This document shows, in pieces, positions 44,222 through 53,554 of a stretch of DNA of 64,000 bases (position 1 is its first letter; each line of letters starts with the position of its first letter). This DNA is from JBEGHD01 sp049334165. Lineage in GTDB: Bacteria > Bacteroidota > Bacteroidia > Flavobacteriales_D > Sanyastnellaceae. Both the position numbers and the translations under genes were made by a program. The stretch lies in NCBI GenBank assembly GCA_049334165.1, contig JBEGHD010000006.1, one strand, 5' to 3'. The notes below the pieces were generated by a model. That model did not search any database. It was not told the origin of the DNA and was given only the letters and a program-made list of their open reading frames with translations.

Positions 44222-45967
44222 TTATTGTTGTCCGAGGCCGACAGGGCTACCAAGCCTTTCCATAGCACATCGGAAACCGATTGTTGCTGTGGAGCGTCTT
44301 TCGTCAAGGAACCTGCGAGTTCCAGGCACAAGCCAGTAGGCTCTGTCTCTCCATGAGCCACCTTTGTAAACTCTGGAGCGATTACTGATTAGAGTTGTAG
44401 AACCATAATCGTACATTCTTTCTGTTCTATCTTCATAAGAAGGATCTTCGTATCGGATACTTGATTGGAAGTCACCATCTCTCACATCGATGTTGTCAGC
44501 TACGCGATAGTTTCTTCTATCGATGTTCTCTTCAGCGCGAACGTCACGGTACTTAAGTGTACCTGGAGTGTTCACAATGTATTGAGAGAAGCCCTGACGA
44601 AGGTCTGGAGCAATTTTAGATTCAGATCCAGCAATGAGGTCCATTCCGTCCTGGATACGAACATTTGCTTCGTAGTCCTGACCATTTTTCTCTTGCTCTT
44701 TGGCGTCAGCCACATAAGAAAGCAGGTTGTCGATCAGATTTTGATCGGTTTCATTCAGATTCTCACGAGCTTCGCTTTGATAATCTTTCAGGTATTGCTC
44801 AAGTCCTTCGAAGTCGTATTGAACGTAATCAAATTTTTGAGCGATGCGTCCCTCACTGTTTAGCACTTTCGTCTTGTAAACGTTACCTCTGAAAGGACGG
44901 AATTCACTTTTGTCTTCTGGAGAAAGCGGACGATAAACATCCATTGTCCACTCAGAAACGTTTCCGGCCATGTTGTAAAGACCGTAGTCGTTAGGAGCAT
45001 AAGCGTAAACAGGTGCAGTAATTTCTGCGTTGTCATTCAGCGCTCCGGCAACTCCCATGTAGTCACCTCGTCCACGTACGAAGTTAGCATTGAACTGACC
45101 ATAGTAGCGGCCACCGCTATTGTCGTTACGAACGTAGTGCCCTGTCCATGGGTAAGTTTTTCTGTCTGTAATCAACTCTTGGTATGAGTTACCGATCAAA
45201 CCGAGAGCGGCATATTCCCACTCTGCTTCTGTTGGTAGACGGTATTTAGGAAGAAGGATTCCGTCCTCCATTCTAACATTTCTGTACTCGCTACCAGATG
45301 GGTCGAGGTTTGGAAGTCCGTCTTGATTTCTTTCTCCTTCGTACTGACCGGCCAGGTAGGCGTCAGTTGTGAAGTGGTTGTCATCAATTTGAGCAGTTGG
45401 ATTATGCACGAGAAGACCTTCGCGGATAAGAATAAATTCGTTCACACGATCAGTTCTCCACTTGCAAAAGTCGTTGGCTTGCAACCAGTTTACACCAACA
45501 ACTGGGTAGTCGCGGTAGGATGGGTGACGGAGGTAGTACTCAACGTATGGCTCGTTGTACTCCATGAGTTCGCGCCATACGAGTGTATCTGGAAGTGCTT
45601 TATCTACAATTTCTGGGTAGGTATCGCCATAAACACGATCGAGCCAGTGAAGGTATTCCAACCAGTAAAAGTTGGTTACCTCTGTCTCATCCATGTAAAA
45701 GCTCGAAACGGTCACTCTTCTCGGCACATTGTCGCCAGAAAAGTTGAGGTCATCTTCAACTCGGCCCATGGTGAAAGTACCACCTTCAACCAATACGAGT
45801 CCTGGACCTGTTTCTTGTTCTGTAAATTGAACCTTCTCAAATCCACCGTTGTCGGGGTCGTTGTACGCCCAACCAGTAGCATTTGAACGCTCTTTTTGAC
45901 AGGATGACAGCACTATTACTGATCCCAGCAAGAGCATGAGGCCTGAAGTGTTTTTCAGAATTTTCAT
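44222..45967 (-). CDS. gldJ: gliding motility / T9SS lipoprotein GldJ
   Basis: A 581-residue lipoprotein with the signal MKILKNTSGLMLLLGSVIVL-SSC (lipid Cys23). The mature protein has a formylglycine-generating-enzyme (sulfatase-modifying factor) fold: ETGPGLVLVEGGTFTMGRVED, SSFYMDETEVTNFYWLEYLHWLDR, YPVVGVNWLQANDFCKWRTDRVNE, YRLPTEAEWEYAALG and, near the end, VYKGGSWRDRAYWL with GFRCAM. The YNDPDNGGFEK opening after the signal and the length separate GldJ from GldK. GldJ is required for gliding and stabilises GldK in the periplasmic T9SS ring. It follows the PorP/SprF-type gene by 44 bases. Confidence 0.93.
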   Translation of the reverse strand: MKILKNTSGLMLLLGSVIVLSSCQKERSNATGWAYNDPDNGGFEKVQFTEQETGPGLVLVEGGTFTMGRVEDDLNFSGDNVPRRVTVSSFYMDETEVTNFYWLEYLHWLDRVYGDTYPEIVDKALPDTLVWRELMEYNEPYVEYYLRHPSYRDYPVVGVNWLQANDFCKWRTDRVNEFILIREGLLVHNPTAQIDDNHFTTDAYLAGQYEGERNQDGLPNLDPSGSEYRNVRMEDGILLPKYRLPTEAEWEYAALGLIGNSYQELITDRKTYPWTGHYVRNDNSGGRYYGQFNANFVRGRGDYMGVAGALNDNAEITAPVYAYAPNDYGLYNMAGNVSEWTMDVYRPLSPEDKSEFRPFRGNVYKTKVLNSEGRIAQKFDYVQYDFEGLEQYLKDYQSEARENLNETDQNLIDNLLSYVADAKEQEKNGQDYEANVRIQDGMDLIAGSESKIAPDLRQGFSQYIVNTPGTLKYRDVRAEENIDRRNYRVADNIDVRDGDFQSSIRYEDPSYEDRTERMYDYGSTTLISNRSRVYKGGSWRDRAYWLVPGTRRFLDERRSTATIGFRCAMERLGSPVGLGQQ

Positions 45968-46011
45968 GATTTCCTAAATTAATTTTCCTCGGTGCTTACA
46001 GTAATCCTAAA

Positions 46012-47004
46012 CTAAAATGATGGACAGCTTATTGTCCTCAGCTTTCTTCTTTTGGGTCTGCAGTCGAACTGAAACGTAAGCGAAATTTCGTGCGACCCGC
46101 CCGATGCTGGCGTCAATTGCGACACTGTAACATCGTAGCTATACCCAAATCTGATGATGTCGGTTTCAATTCCAGCCAAAACTATGAAGGAATCTCCTGT
46201 GAATTGTTCATCAGAACGATACCAAACACCACCTACGATCGGACCTTTTCTTACGTAGAGTCCGAAATTTAGTTGTGTAAATTCTCCCTGGTGACGAACC
46301 ATCACGTTTGGAGAAATGCTGGCATCTGAAAATCTTTGTCCGCGATCAATCGGAATATTAGCTCCGGCATGACCTGTAAATTTCATTGGCAGAGGGCTGT
46401 TGCCTTCGATCAACGACTCATTTGGTTCAGTAAGGTGGTGAACGGAAGCTCCCACAAAGTATTTATCGCTGAAACCCAGGAGCCCGAAACTGAAATCGAC
46501 ATTCGACACGGTTCCACCTCTCACAAAGTCTTGCGACTCGTAAATGAAACCTCTTCTCGGATCAATCTGATCTCCAAAAGTCAACTTGCTCCAGTCGAGT
46601 GCTTTTTGGAAATAAGTAGCCTGAAAACCAGCTTTCAAAGAGAATTCCCTTGTGATTGCTTGTTGGTAGGAGTAAATTCCACTCACCTGAGTCGTGGTAA
46701 GCGTTCCCTGTCCGGCATTGTCGTGCAATACCTGCACACCAAGACCACCTGAGATAGCATCTACGTGTTGGTCGTAGCTGGCGCTGGTGGTAATAAATGA
46801 ACCGGAAAGAGCGGGCCACTGATTTCGGTAATTTAGCGCAACCCTCGGACATCTTGCAGACCCGGCAAAAGCTGGGTTCAGATAAAGTGGGTTGGCATAA
46901 AACTGCGTAAACTCAGGGTCTTGAGCCTGAGTGTCTTGCGTGGTACCAAAGGTTAGTAGTAGAGCCCCAATAGCGAACACCAATAAATTCTTCTTCACTG
47001 ACAT
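46012..47004 (-). CDS. PorP/SprF-family type IX secretion outer-membrane protein
   Basis: A 330-residue protein with a signal peptide (MSVKKNLLVFAIGALLLTFG ending TQAQ) and the PorP/SprF family start DPEFTQFYANPLYLNPAFAGSARCPRVALNYRNQWP. The rest is a beta-barrel pattern with GLGVQVLHDNAGQGTL and GVWYRSDEQF. SprF/PorP proteins assist secretion or anchoring of particular T9SS cargo or gliding adhesins such as SprB and, with PorE, link to the translocon. Many Bacteroidota carry several copies, so I do not give it a specific symbol. The start uses the ATG at the signal peptide, not a TTG ten codons upstream. It precedes gldJ and diverges from porU. Confidence 0.9.
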   Translation of the reverse strand: MSVKKNLLVFAIGALLLTFGTTQDTQAQDPEFTQFYANPLYLNPAFAGSARCPRVALNYRNQWPALSGSFITTSASYDQHVDAISGGLGVQVLHDNAGQGTLTTTQVSGIYSYQQAITREFSLKAGFQATYFQKALDWSKLTFGDQIDPRRGFIYESQDFVRGGTVSNVDFSFGLLGFSDKYFVGASVHHLTEPNESLIEGNSPLPMKFTGHAGANIPIDRGQRFSDASISPNVMVRHQGEFTQLNFGLYVRKGPIVGGVWYRSDEQFTGDSFIVLAGIETDIIRFGYSYDVTVSQLTPASGGSHEISLTFQFDCRPKRRKLRTISCPSF

Positions 47005-47118
47005 AAGTTTGGCTTTGAACAAATGAATCAACAATTATAGTAAAAATATTTCAGTGCAAATTCTTTTAAGACTTGCAATAAGAGTACTTCCGAATCGTTT
47101 ACTTTGTTGCTTCGCAAA

Positions 47119-47126
47119 TATTTTTG
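47119..47126 (+). promoter_or_regulatory. -7 promoter element for porU
   Basis: TATTTTTG matches TAnnTTTG exactly and ends 15 bases before the porU ATG. No TTG lies at the normal -33 distance. The 137-base gap to the divergent PorP/SprF-type gene must carry both promoters. Confidence 0.4.
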
Positions 47127-47141
47127 AAAAACTAATTAACC

Positions 47142-50100
47142 ATGCTAAGATTTTCTCTTTTACTAACTGCCTTGCTGTGTGCCTTTATTGTCGGTGCTCA
47201 GAGCGCTATGGAGGTTTCTGAAGAAATTGAGTGGGCAGATCAGAAAAAAGGTGAGAAATATCGTGAGATCGGCTTCACTTTCGAAAACGCTGTTTACGAT
47301 CACCCGGAGAACAACCTTCCTCGTTTTAGTAAAAGCTACAAATGTAACTTTAGATCAAGTTCTGCAAGTTTTAATCTTTCAGATAGCAACTTCGAGCCAG
47401 TTCCTGCAGCATGGGCCAGTGAGCTAGAGAATGTTTTAGTACCTGAAGAAGTGGAATGGCGGGCGGAAGTCAAAAGAGGCGGAGATGGCTTTTATTTGGT
47501 TGTTAGTGTTCCTGCTGTAAGAAAGAACAGGACTACGGGTCAGTACGAGCGCCTGGTTTCTTTTTCTGGAACAGCGAGTCCGGCAGGTGGAGCATTTGGT
47601 TCTGGTGCTTCAAGAGCTGTAACTTATGCGGAGAACTCTGTGCTGGCGGAAGGCGAGTGGTACAAAATTGCCATTGCTGAAGATGGAATTCACCGCATCG
47701 ACAGAAGCCTCCTGAGTGATTTGGGAGTGAATGTGAATGAGGTTAATCCGCAAGACATCAATATTTACGGAAACGGTGGAGAAATGCTTCCATACGACAA
47801 CAGTGAGTTTCGCTACGATGACCTCCAAAAGAACGCCATTCAGATAACGGGAGAACAGGATGGATCTTTCGATTCTGGGGATCAAATTTTGTTCTACGGA
47901 AAAGGGCCGCATTCTTGGGATTATGTGGAAGATGAAGACGATCCGTCAGCTTCTGGCTTTCGACACACAAAACACAACTACTCCGACTCGGCTTACTACT
48001 TTATACGTGTAGACGACACTGATCCGAGCAGAATTCAATCGCTTGCTTCGACAAGTCAGCCGGCCAACCAGCAAGTGACCACTTTTGATGATTATCAGTT
48101 TCACGAACTCGATCAGGTGAATTTGGTAAAGTCCGGAAGGCGTTTCTTCGGAGAGCATTTCGACATCAATACCAATTACTCATTCAACTTTCCCTTCCCC
48201 AATGTTTTGCCGGATAGCGGTAAAGCCTGGGTGCGAGTGATGGGGCGTACCATCGGAAGCTCATCTCAGGGAGCATTCAGTACGTTCGACATCTCAGCTC
48301 CTGGAAACAGCCTAGAGTTGCAAGTGAATCCGACTTCGGATTTCACAACTGCTGATGTCGCCCGTTCGGCTTTTGCCAATTTCAATTTCTTGCCCAACTC
48401 AGATAACGTAAGTGTTAGTTTGAGCTTCAACAAGTATAATCCCACTGCTCAGGGATGGCTGGATTACATTACCTTGAATGTGGAAAGAGAATTGCGGATG
48501 AGTGGCGCCCAAATGCACTTTAGAAGTCTTGAAGCAGTTGGTCCCGGAAATGTCAGTGAATTTACTATCGAGAATGGATCAGCTGTGACTCAGGTTTGGG
48601 AAATCTCTGATTTTATCAACCCCCGTAATGTCGATTTGGAGTCTGCCGGAAACACGAAGTCGTTTCGCCTTCCTACAGATGAACTTCGTCAATTCATCGC
48701 TTTTAACTCCAGCAATTATAAAGAGCCCCGAGCGGTGGGGATGGTGCAGAACCAAAATCTGCACGCCTTTGAAAATGTAGATATGGTGATTGTGACAGCC
48801 AGCCGATACCTGGACCCCGCTAATGAATTGGCCGACATTCACAGAGAAGAAGGTTCAGTGGTTGAAGTGGTTACTCCCGATCAGGTTTACAATGAGTTTT
48901 CTGGTGGAAACAGAGACGTGACCGCCATTAAGATGATCATGAAAATGCTCTATGATAGAGCTGAAGGTGACCCTGAGCTAGAGCCAAAGCATCTGCTACT
49001 CTTCGGAGATGGAACCTACAACAACAAGTTCGGACTGAGAAATAACAACAATTTGATCATTACCTTCCAGTCTCTGAACTCTGTGTCGCCTGTCAACTCT
49101 TATGTTTCGGACGATTATTTTGCTTTGCTTGACGACAACGAGTCCGATAGTGGTGATGACATGCTCGACATAGGAGTTGGAAGACTCTCTGCCAGAAATC
49201 TGGAAGATGCCGAGGCCCTGGTGGCCAAGATTAGAAATTATTTGTCTGAGAACACTGGTTTTACAGGAGAAGAAAACTGTGCATCGAATGCGGGAAGCAG
49301 CACTTTTGGAAGTTGGAGAAATACCATCTGCTTCGTGTCCGATGATCAGGATGGAAATGGAGGGCCGAGCGAGCAGATTCATATGACACATTCTGAGCAA
49401 TATGCCGACACGGTTTACTCAAGACACAATGAGTATAATGTCAATAAGATTTACATGGACGCCTACACGCAGGAGTCGACTCCTGGAGGAGAGCGATATC
49501 CAGAAGTAAATGAGGCGATAACCCGGCAAGTTGAAAACGGTGCTTTACTTATTAATTACGTAGGGCATGGTGGTGAAAAAGGATGGGCTCATGAAAGAGT
49601 TTTAAGTATCCCGATGATTCAGAGCTGGTCGAATTTTAACAGACTTCCACTTTTCATGACAGCCACATGTGAGCTAAGTAGATTTGATGACCCCAGTTTC
49701 GTTTCTAGTGGAGAGCTTATTCTTTTGAACCCAAACGGTGGTGCTATAGGATTACTGACAACAACAAGAATTGTTTTCTCTTTCGACAATAACCAACTGG
49801 CACGCTCATTCTACAACTACGCACTTGAGGATGAGTCTATTGAAGACCTCACTTTGGGTAAAATATCGATGCTGACCAAAAATGGTTCTGCCTCAAGCGC
49901 CCCAAACAAAAGAAACTTCACGTTGCTTGGTGATCCTGCCCTCAAATTGGCCTACCCTAAAGAAGAGGTTTACACCACAGAGATCAACGAACAGCCGATT
50001 ACTGCCCAGCAGGACACTGTGAAAGCACTTCAGGAGGTAACGATTACCGGTTACGTGGGAGATGCCAATGGCAATAAGCTAGAGGATTACAACGGTTTTG

Positions 50101-51047
50101 TTTATCCAACAGTTTACGATAAAGTCCAGGAGGTAAACGTTCAAAACAACGATGGCGGAAGTGAATTTTCTTTCCCATTGCGGTCGAACACACTTTATAA
50201 GGGTAAAGCAAGTGTAACTAATGGTGACTTCTCTTTTTCTTTTGTAGTTCCCAAGGACATTGGTTACAACTTTGGAAGTGGTAGAGTGAGTTACTACGCA
50301 GTGGAAGAACAAGGCTCAACCGATGCTCATGGATTCTTCGAAGAGTTTCAGATTGGTGGAGCACTCGACAGTGCAGAGCTAGATTCCAACGGACCGGAAG
50401 TGAACCTTTACATGAACGATGAGAGTTTTGCTTTTGGAGGAATTACAGACGAGTCACCGGTGCTTTTTGCAAAGGTGTTTGACGAGAACGGAATCAATAC
50501 CGTTGGAAGCGGAATTGGTCACGATATCAAAGCAATCCTCGATGAGGAAAGCAGCAACCCAATTATTCTGAATGACTACTATGAATCGGAGCTCGATACT
50601 TACAAAGAAGGAAGCGTGAGATATCAAATGAGTCAACTCGAAGAAGGAGAGCACACGCTAACGCTAAAAGTTTGGGATGTGCAAAACAATTCATCTGAAG
50701 CTTACACCGAATTTGTTGTAGCAAACTCCGCAGAAATTGCACTTGATTATGTCTTGAACTACCCAAACCCTTTCACTACCAACACCCAGTTTATGTTTCA
50801 GCACAATCAAACATGCGATGTCTTGAATGTGCAGGTGCAGGTTTTTACAATCAGCGGTAAACTCGTGAAATCGATTACTCGTACCATGGAAAATCACGGG
50901 TTTCAGAGTGAGCCAATTCCGTGGGACGGTAAAGATGACTTCGGAGACAATATAGGTAAGGGAGTTTATGTTTACAGGTTGAGAGTTTCAAATCCTGTTA
51001 GTGGAGAAAGTGCTGAAGAGTTTGAGAAACTCGTGATTCTTAAGTGA
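47142..51047 (+). CDS. porU: type IX secretion system sortase PorU
   Basis: PorU is the surface cysteine protease that removes the sorting domain of T9SS cargo and attaches the cargo to lipid. The 1301-residue protein has a signal peptide (ending VGAQS), a long N-terminal beta domain, a peptidase C25 domain with the catalytic pair His809 in NYVGHGGEKGW and Cys843 in TATCELSRFDD, and a C-terminal region from about 1206 that itself looks like a sorting domain (NYPNPFTTNTQFMF to GVYVYRLRV), as known for PorU. It heads a porU-porV-ispF run. The catalytic residues are intact. Confidence 0.95.
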   Translation: MLRFSLLLTALLCAFIVGAQSAMEVSEEIEWADQKKGEKYREIGFTFENAVYDHPENNLPRFSKSYKCNFRSSSASFNLSDSNFEPVPAAWASELENVLVPEEVEWRAEVKRGGDGFYLVVSVPAVRKNRTTGQYERLVSFSGTASPAGGAFGSGASRAVTYAENSVLAEGEWYKIAIAEDGIHRIDRSLLSDLGVNVNEVNPQDINIYGNGGEMLPYDNSEFRYDDLQKNAIQITGEQDGSFDSGDQILFYGKGPHSWDYVEDEDDPSASGFRHTKHNYSDSAYYFIRVDDTDPSRIQSLASTSQPANQQVTTFDDYQFHELDQVNLVKSGRRFFGEHFDINTNYSFNFPFPNVLPDSGKAWVRVMGRTIGSSSQGAFSTFDISAPGNSLELQVNPTSDFTTADVARSAFANFNFLPNSDNVSVSLSFNKYNPTAQGWLDYITLNVERELRMSGAQMHFRSLEAVGPGNVSEFTIENGSAVTQVWEISDFINPRNVDLESAGNTKSFRLPTDELRQFIAFNSSNYKEPRAVGMVQNQNLHAFENVDMVIVTASRYLDPANELADIHREEGSVVEVVTPDQVYNEFSGGNRDVTAIKMIMKMLYDRAEGDPELEPKHLLLFGDGTYNNKFGLRNNNNLIITFQSLNSVSPVNSYVSDDYFALLDDNESDSGDDMLDIGVGRLSARNLEDAEALVAKIRNYLSENTGFTGEENCASNAGSSTFGSWRNTICFVSDDQDGNGGPSEQIHMTHSEQYADTVYSRHNEYNVNKIYMDAYTQESTPGGERYPEVNEAITRQVENGALLINYVGHGGEKGWAHERVLSIPMIQSWSNFNRLPLFMTATCELSRFDDPSFVSSGELILLNPNGGAIGLLTTTRIVFSFDNNQLARSFYNYALEDESIEDLTLGKISMLTKNGSASSAPNKRNFTLLGDPALKLAYPKEEVYTTEINEQPITAQQDTVKALQEVTITGYVGDANGNKLEDYNGFVYPTVYDKVQEVNVQNNDGGSEFSFPLRSNTLYKGKASVTNGDFSFSFVVPKDIGYNFGSGRVSYYAVEEQGSTDAHGFFEEFQIGGALDSAELDSNGPEVNLYMNDESFAFGGITDESPVLFAKVFDENGINTVGSGIGHDIKAILDEESSNPIILNDYYESELDTYKEGSVRYQMSQLEEGEHTLTLKVWDVQNNSSEAYTEFVVANSAEIALDYVLNYPNPFTTNTQFMFQHNQTCDVLNVQVQVFTISGKLVKSITRTMENHGFQSEPIPWDGKDDFGDNIGKGVYVYRLRVSNPVSGESAEEFEKLVILK

Positions 51048-51077
51048 TTGATTACCGAACGATTTAACTAATTATGC

Positions 51078-51085
51078 GTATATTT
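51078..51085 (+). promoter_or_regulatory. -7 promoter element for porV
   Basis: TATATTTG is an exact TAnnTTTG match located inside a possible upstream extension of the porV frame, 24 bases before the ATG at 51110. It indicates that translation starts at 51110 and that porV can be transcribed apart from porU. Confidence 0.45.
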
Positions 51086-51109
51086 GCAGCCTTTTCAAAA
51101 ACTCAAAGA

Positions 51110-52348
51110 ATGCTCAGAAAGTCGCTTTTAATAGCCGTCCTGACAGGTGTAGTAGGAAGTGCATTTGCCCAACTCTCTACTCCGGGTGAACGCGCCAATG
51201 AAGTACAGCTCAACACGATTACCACAGCAGTGCCATTCCTGATGATTGCGCCAGACTCCCGAGCTGGAGCCCTTGGTGATGCAGGAGTAGCCTCTTCGCC
51301 AGATGCCAGTGCCATGCATTGGAACCCGGCCAAACTTTCATTTACAGACAAGGAAATGGAGTTTGCTGTTTCGTATTCGCCATGGCTTCGTCAGTTGGTG
51401 AACGACATGAACCTCGGATACCTTACGGGATACAAAAAGTTGAACGATCAGCAGGCAGTTGCCGGAGCACTTCGCTACTTCTCACTTGGTTCGATTTCTT
51501 TTACAGATAACACCGGAAATGAAATCCGAACTTTTCAACCCAACGAGTTTAGTCTTGATGTAGCGTTCTCACAAAAGCTTTCGGAACGGTTCTCTGGTGG
51601 GGTAGCAGCGCGTTATATTCACTCAAACCTCACGGGTGGTACGAATATTCAGGGAGTCGACTCAAAGCCTGGTCGGTCAGTAGCTGTGGACATCTCTGCT
51701 TTTTACACCAATGACGATCTCGAAATAGGTAACACTGACATCACGTGGAACTGGGGAGTGAATATTTCCAACATTGGGGCGAAAATGAGCTACACCCAAA
51801 CCGCTGAGAGAGATTTTATTCCCACCAACCTCCGTCTTGGAACTGCATTGACTTTCAACTTAGATCAGTACAATGATCTCGGTTTTCTTGTAGATTTCAA
51901 CAAGCTGCTCGTTCCTACACCGCCAGTTTATGATCCCGACAACCCAACTGAAGTTCTAGTAGGTAAAAATCCTGATGTGGGTGTTGCAACGGCAATTTTC
52001 CAATCGTTTACAGATGCACCAGGAGTGTACTCTTACGATCAAAACGGAGAAGTTACAGTAGAGGATGGAAGCGTCCTTAGAGAAGAGCTCAGGGAAATCA
52101 ACATCGGTGGTGGAGTAGAGTATTGGTACGATCGTCAATTTGCGTTCCGTGCAGGATATTTTTACGAGCACCTTTCTAAAGGTAACCGTCAGTTCATTAC
52201 GCTCGGTGCTGGCTTGAAGTATCAGGTACTCGGGTTTGACCTTTCTTACCTGATCTCAACTACTCAGCAAAACCCGCTGGCTAACACACTGCGTTTTACT
52301 CTTCGCTTCGAACTGCTCAGCGAGCGTGAGGCGGCCAGACAAGGATAG
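51110..52348 (+). CDS. porV: type IX secretion system outer-membrane protein PorV
   Basis: PorV binds T9SS cargo as it leaves the SprA translocon and carries it to the PorU attachment complex. The 412-residue protein starts MLRKSLLIAVLTGVVGSAFA-Q, then shows the family sequence TTAVPFLMIAPDSRAGALGDAGVA and SSPDASAMHWNPAKLSF before a 14-strand FadL-like barrel ending in TLRFTLRFELLSE. An in-frame ATG 12 codons earlier (51074) overlaps a perfect -7 box, so I prefer 51110. It lies directly behind porU, the order conserved in the phylum, and 5 bases before ispF. Confidence 0.94.
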   Translation: MLRKSLLIAVLTGVVGSAFAQLSTPGERANEVQLNTITTAVPFLMIAPDSRAGALGDAGVASSPDASAMHWNPAKLSFTDKEMEFAVSYSPWLRQLVNDMNLGYLTGYKKLNDQQAVAGALRYFSLGSISFTDNTGNEIRTFQPNEFSLDVAFSQKLSERFSGGVAARYIHSNLTGGTNIQGVDSKPGRSVAVDISAFYTNDDLEIGNTDITWNWGVNISNIGAKMSYTQTAERDFIPTNLRLGTALTFNLDQYNDLGFLVDFNKLLVPTPPVYDPDNPTEVLVGKNPDVGVATAIFQSFTDAPGVYSYDQNGEVTVEDGSVLREELREINIGGGVEYWYDRQFAFRAGYFYEHLSKGNRQFITLGAGLKYQVLGFDLSYLISTTQQNPLANTLRFTLRFELLSEREAARQG

Positions 52349-52353
52349 TTTCC

Positions 52354-52830
52354 ATGAATTTTAGAGTAGGCTTTGGTTACGATGTTCATCAACTGAAGGA
52401 AGGCGAGCCGTTTTGGCTTGGTGGAATTCGGCTCGAACACACAAAAGGTGCAGTCGGCCATTCCGATGCTGATGTGCTAATCCACACCATTTGCGATGCA
52501 CTTCTGGGTGCTGCTAATCTCCGCGATATCGGTTTTCACTTTCCCGATACTTCTGCAGATTTCAAAGGGATCGACAGTAAGATTCTATTGAAGAAAGTTG
52601 TTGGCCTGCTGAGTGAAAAAGGTTGGAAGTTGGGCAACGTAGACGTTACTCTCTGTCTTGAGAAACCAAAAGTCAATCCTCACATCCCAACAATGATCGA
52701 AAAGCTTTCTGAAGTGACAGGCTGGGAAAAAGATCAAATCTCAATCAAAGCGACAACCACCGAGAAAATCGGTTTTGTCGGTCGCGAAGAGGGCGTGAGC
52801 TGCAATGCAGTAGCTCTGATTCACAAGTAA
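52354..52830 (+). CDS. ispF: 2-C-methyl-D-erythritol 2,4-cyclodiphosphate synthase
   Basis: IspF forms the cyclodiphosphate in the MEP pathway of isoprenoid synthesis. The 158-residue protein is the usual size, with the metal-binding FGYDVHQL (Asp10, His12), LGGIRLEHTKGAVGHSDADVLIH-like segment, ALLGAANLRDIGFHFPDT and the C-terminal KATTTEKIGFVGREEG motif. It begins 5 bases after porV and is probably cotranscribed, with no obvious functional tie to secretion. It converges on the DUF4956 gene with a 16-base gap. Confidence 0.97.
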   Translation: MNFRVGFGYDVHQLKEGEPFWLGGIRLEHTKGAVGHSDADVLIHTICDALLGAANLRDIGFHFPDTSADFKGIDSKILLKKVVGLLSEKGWKLGNVDVTLCLEKPKVNPHIPTMIEKLSEVTGWEKDQISIKATTTEKIGFVGREEGVSCNAVALIHK

Positions 52831-52846
52831 TTCATTCTCTCTCGTC

Positions 52847-53554
52847 TTACTCTTCCATGTGTCCTGGCTGGTCATCTTCGTAGTAGTAGATTCGGATTTG
52901 TGCCGTGTCCGTCAGAAAGTCGATTCGCCCGATTTCCACACGATTGATTTTTATTCCGGTTCTTTCTTCGAGGTCGGCTTTAAGTTCGTCCCTTTGGCCA
53001 CTTCTAATCAGCTCAATCTTTTCGTAGAGAATTGTTTTAAACTGCTCGTGACGGATTAGCCAAACACGTTCGAGGCCGTAAACGGCAACAATGATGGCAA
53101 CGTTCACCAGCATCAATTCGCTGTAGCTCACTTTTCGGTTCACAAGTGCATTCACCACAGACATTCCAATGACCACAAAGAGATAAGTCATCTCCTTAAT
53201 CGGAATAGGGTCGGTTCGGTAGCGGATGATTCCAAAAATGGCAAAGAGACCGAGAGCAAAGGCCAGGTCGAGCTTCACATTCTCGAGCATGTAGCACAGC
53301 AAAAACACTGTGATACTAATCATGATGTAAGTGAAGAGAAAATCCTTTCGCTTGGCTACGGGATAGTAAATGAGCCGGACTAAAACCAGCACAAAGATCA
53401 GGTTGAAGAAAAACCGAAATACGAGTTCGAAGAGATCTTCCACTTCGAGAAGCTCCATTTCAAAAACAGTAATTTCTTTGGCGCCCAGGGTGAGAGCAGA
53501 ACTTGCGTGCTCCCAAAAGGCGAGGTTGGTTAAGAGTTCAAGTAGCAGGTTCAT
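52847..53554 (-). CDS. DUF4956 membrane protein, partner of VTC-domain polymerase
   Basis: A 235-residue protein with about four hydrophobic segments (roughly residues 44-62, 72-90, 95-108, 123-140 and 146-160) and a conserved FGIIRYRTDPIPIKEMTY loop that identifies the DUF4956 family. The cytoplasmic C-terminal 75 residues (LKADLEERTGIKINRVEIGRIDFLTDTAQIRIYY) look like a small alpha/beta domain. The gene overlaps the end of the VTC-domain gene by 17 bases, so the two are coupled and likely act as a complex. The family has no established function; a channel or anchor for polyphosphate made by the VTC protein is inference from the pairing. Confidence 0.85.
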   Translation of the reverse strand: MNLLLELLTNLAFWEHASSALTLGAKEITVFEMELLEVEDLFELVFRFFFNLIFVLVLVRLIYYPVAKRKDFLFTYIMISITVFLLCYMLENVKLDLAFALGLFAIFGIIRYRTDPIPIKEMTYLFVVIGMSVVNALVNRKVSYSELMLVNVAIIVAVYGLERVWLIRHEQFKTILYEKIELIRSGQRDELKADLEERTGIKINRVEIGRIDFLTDTAQIRIYYYEDDQPGHMEE

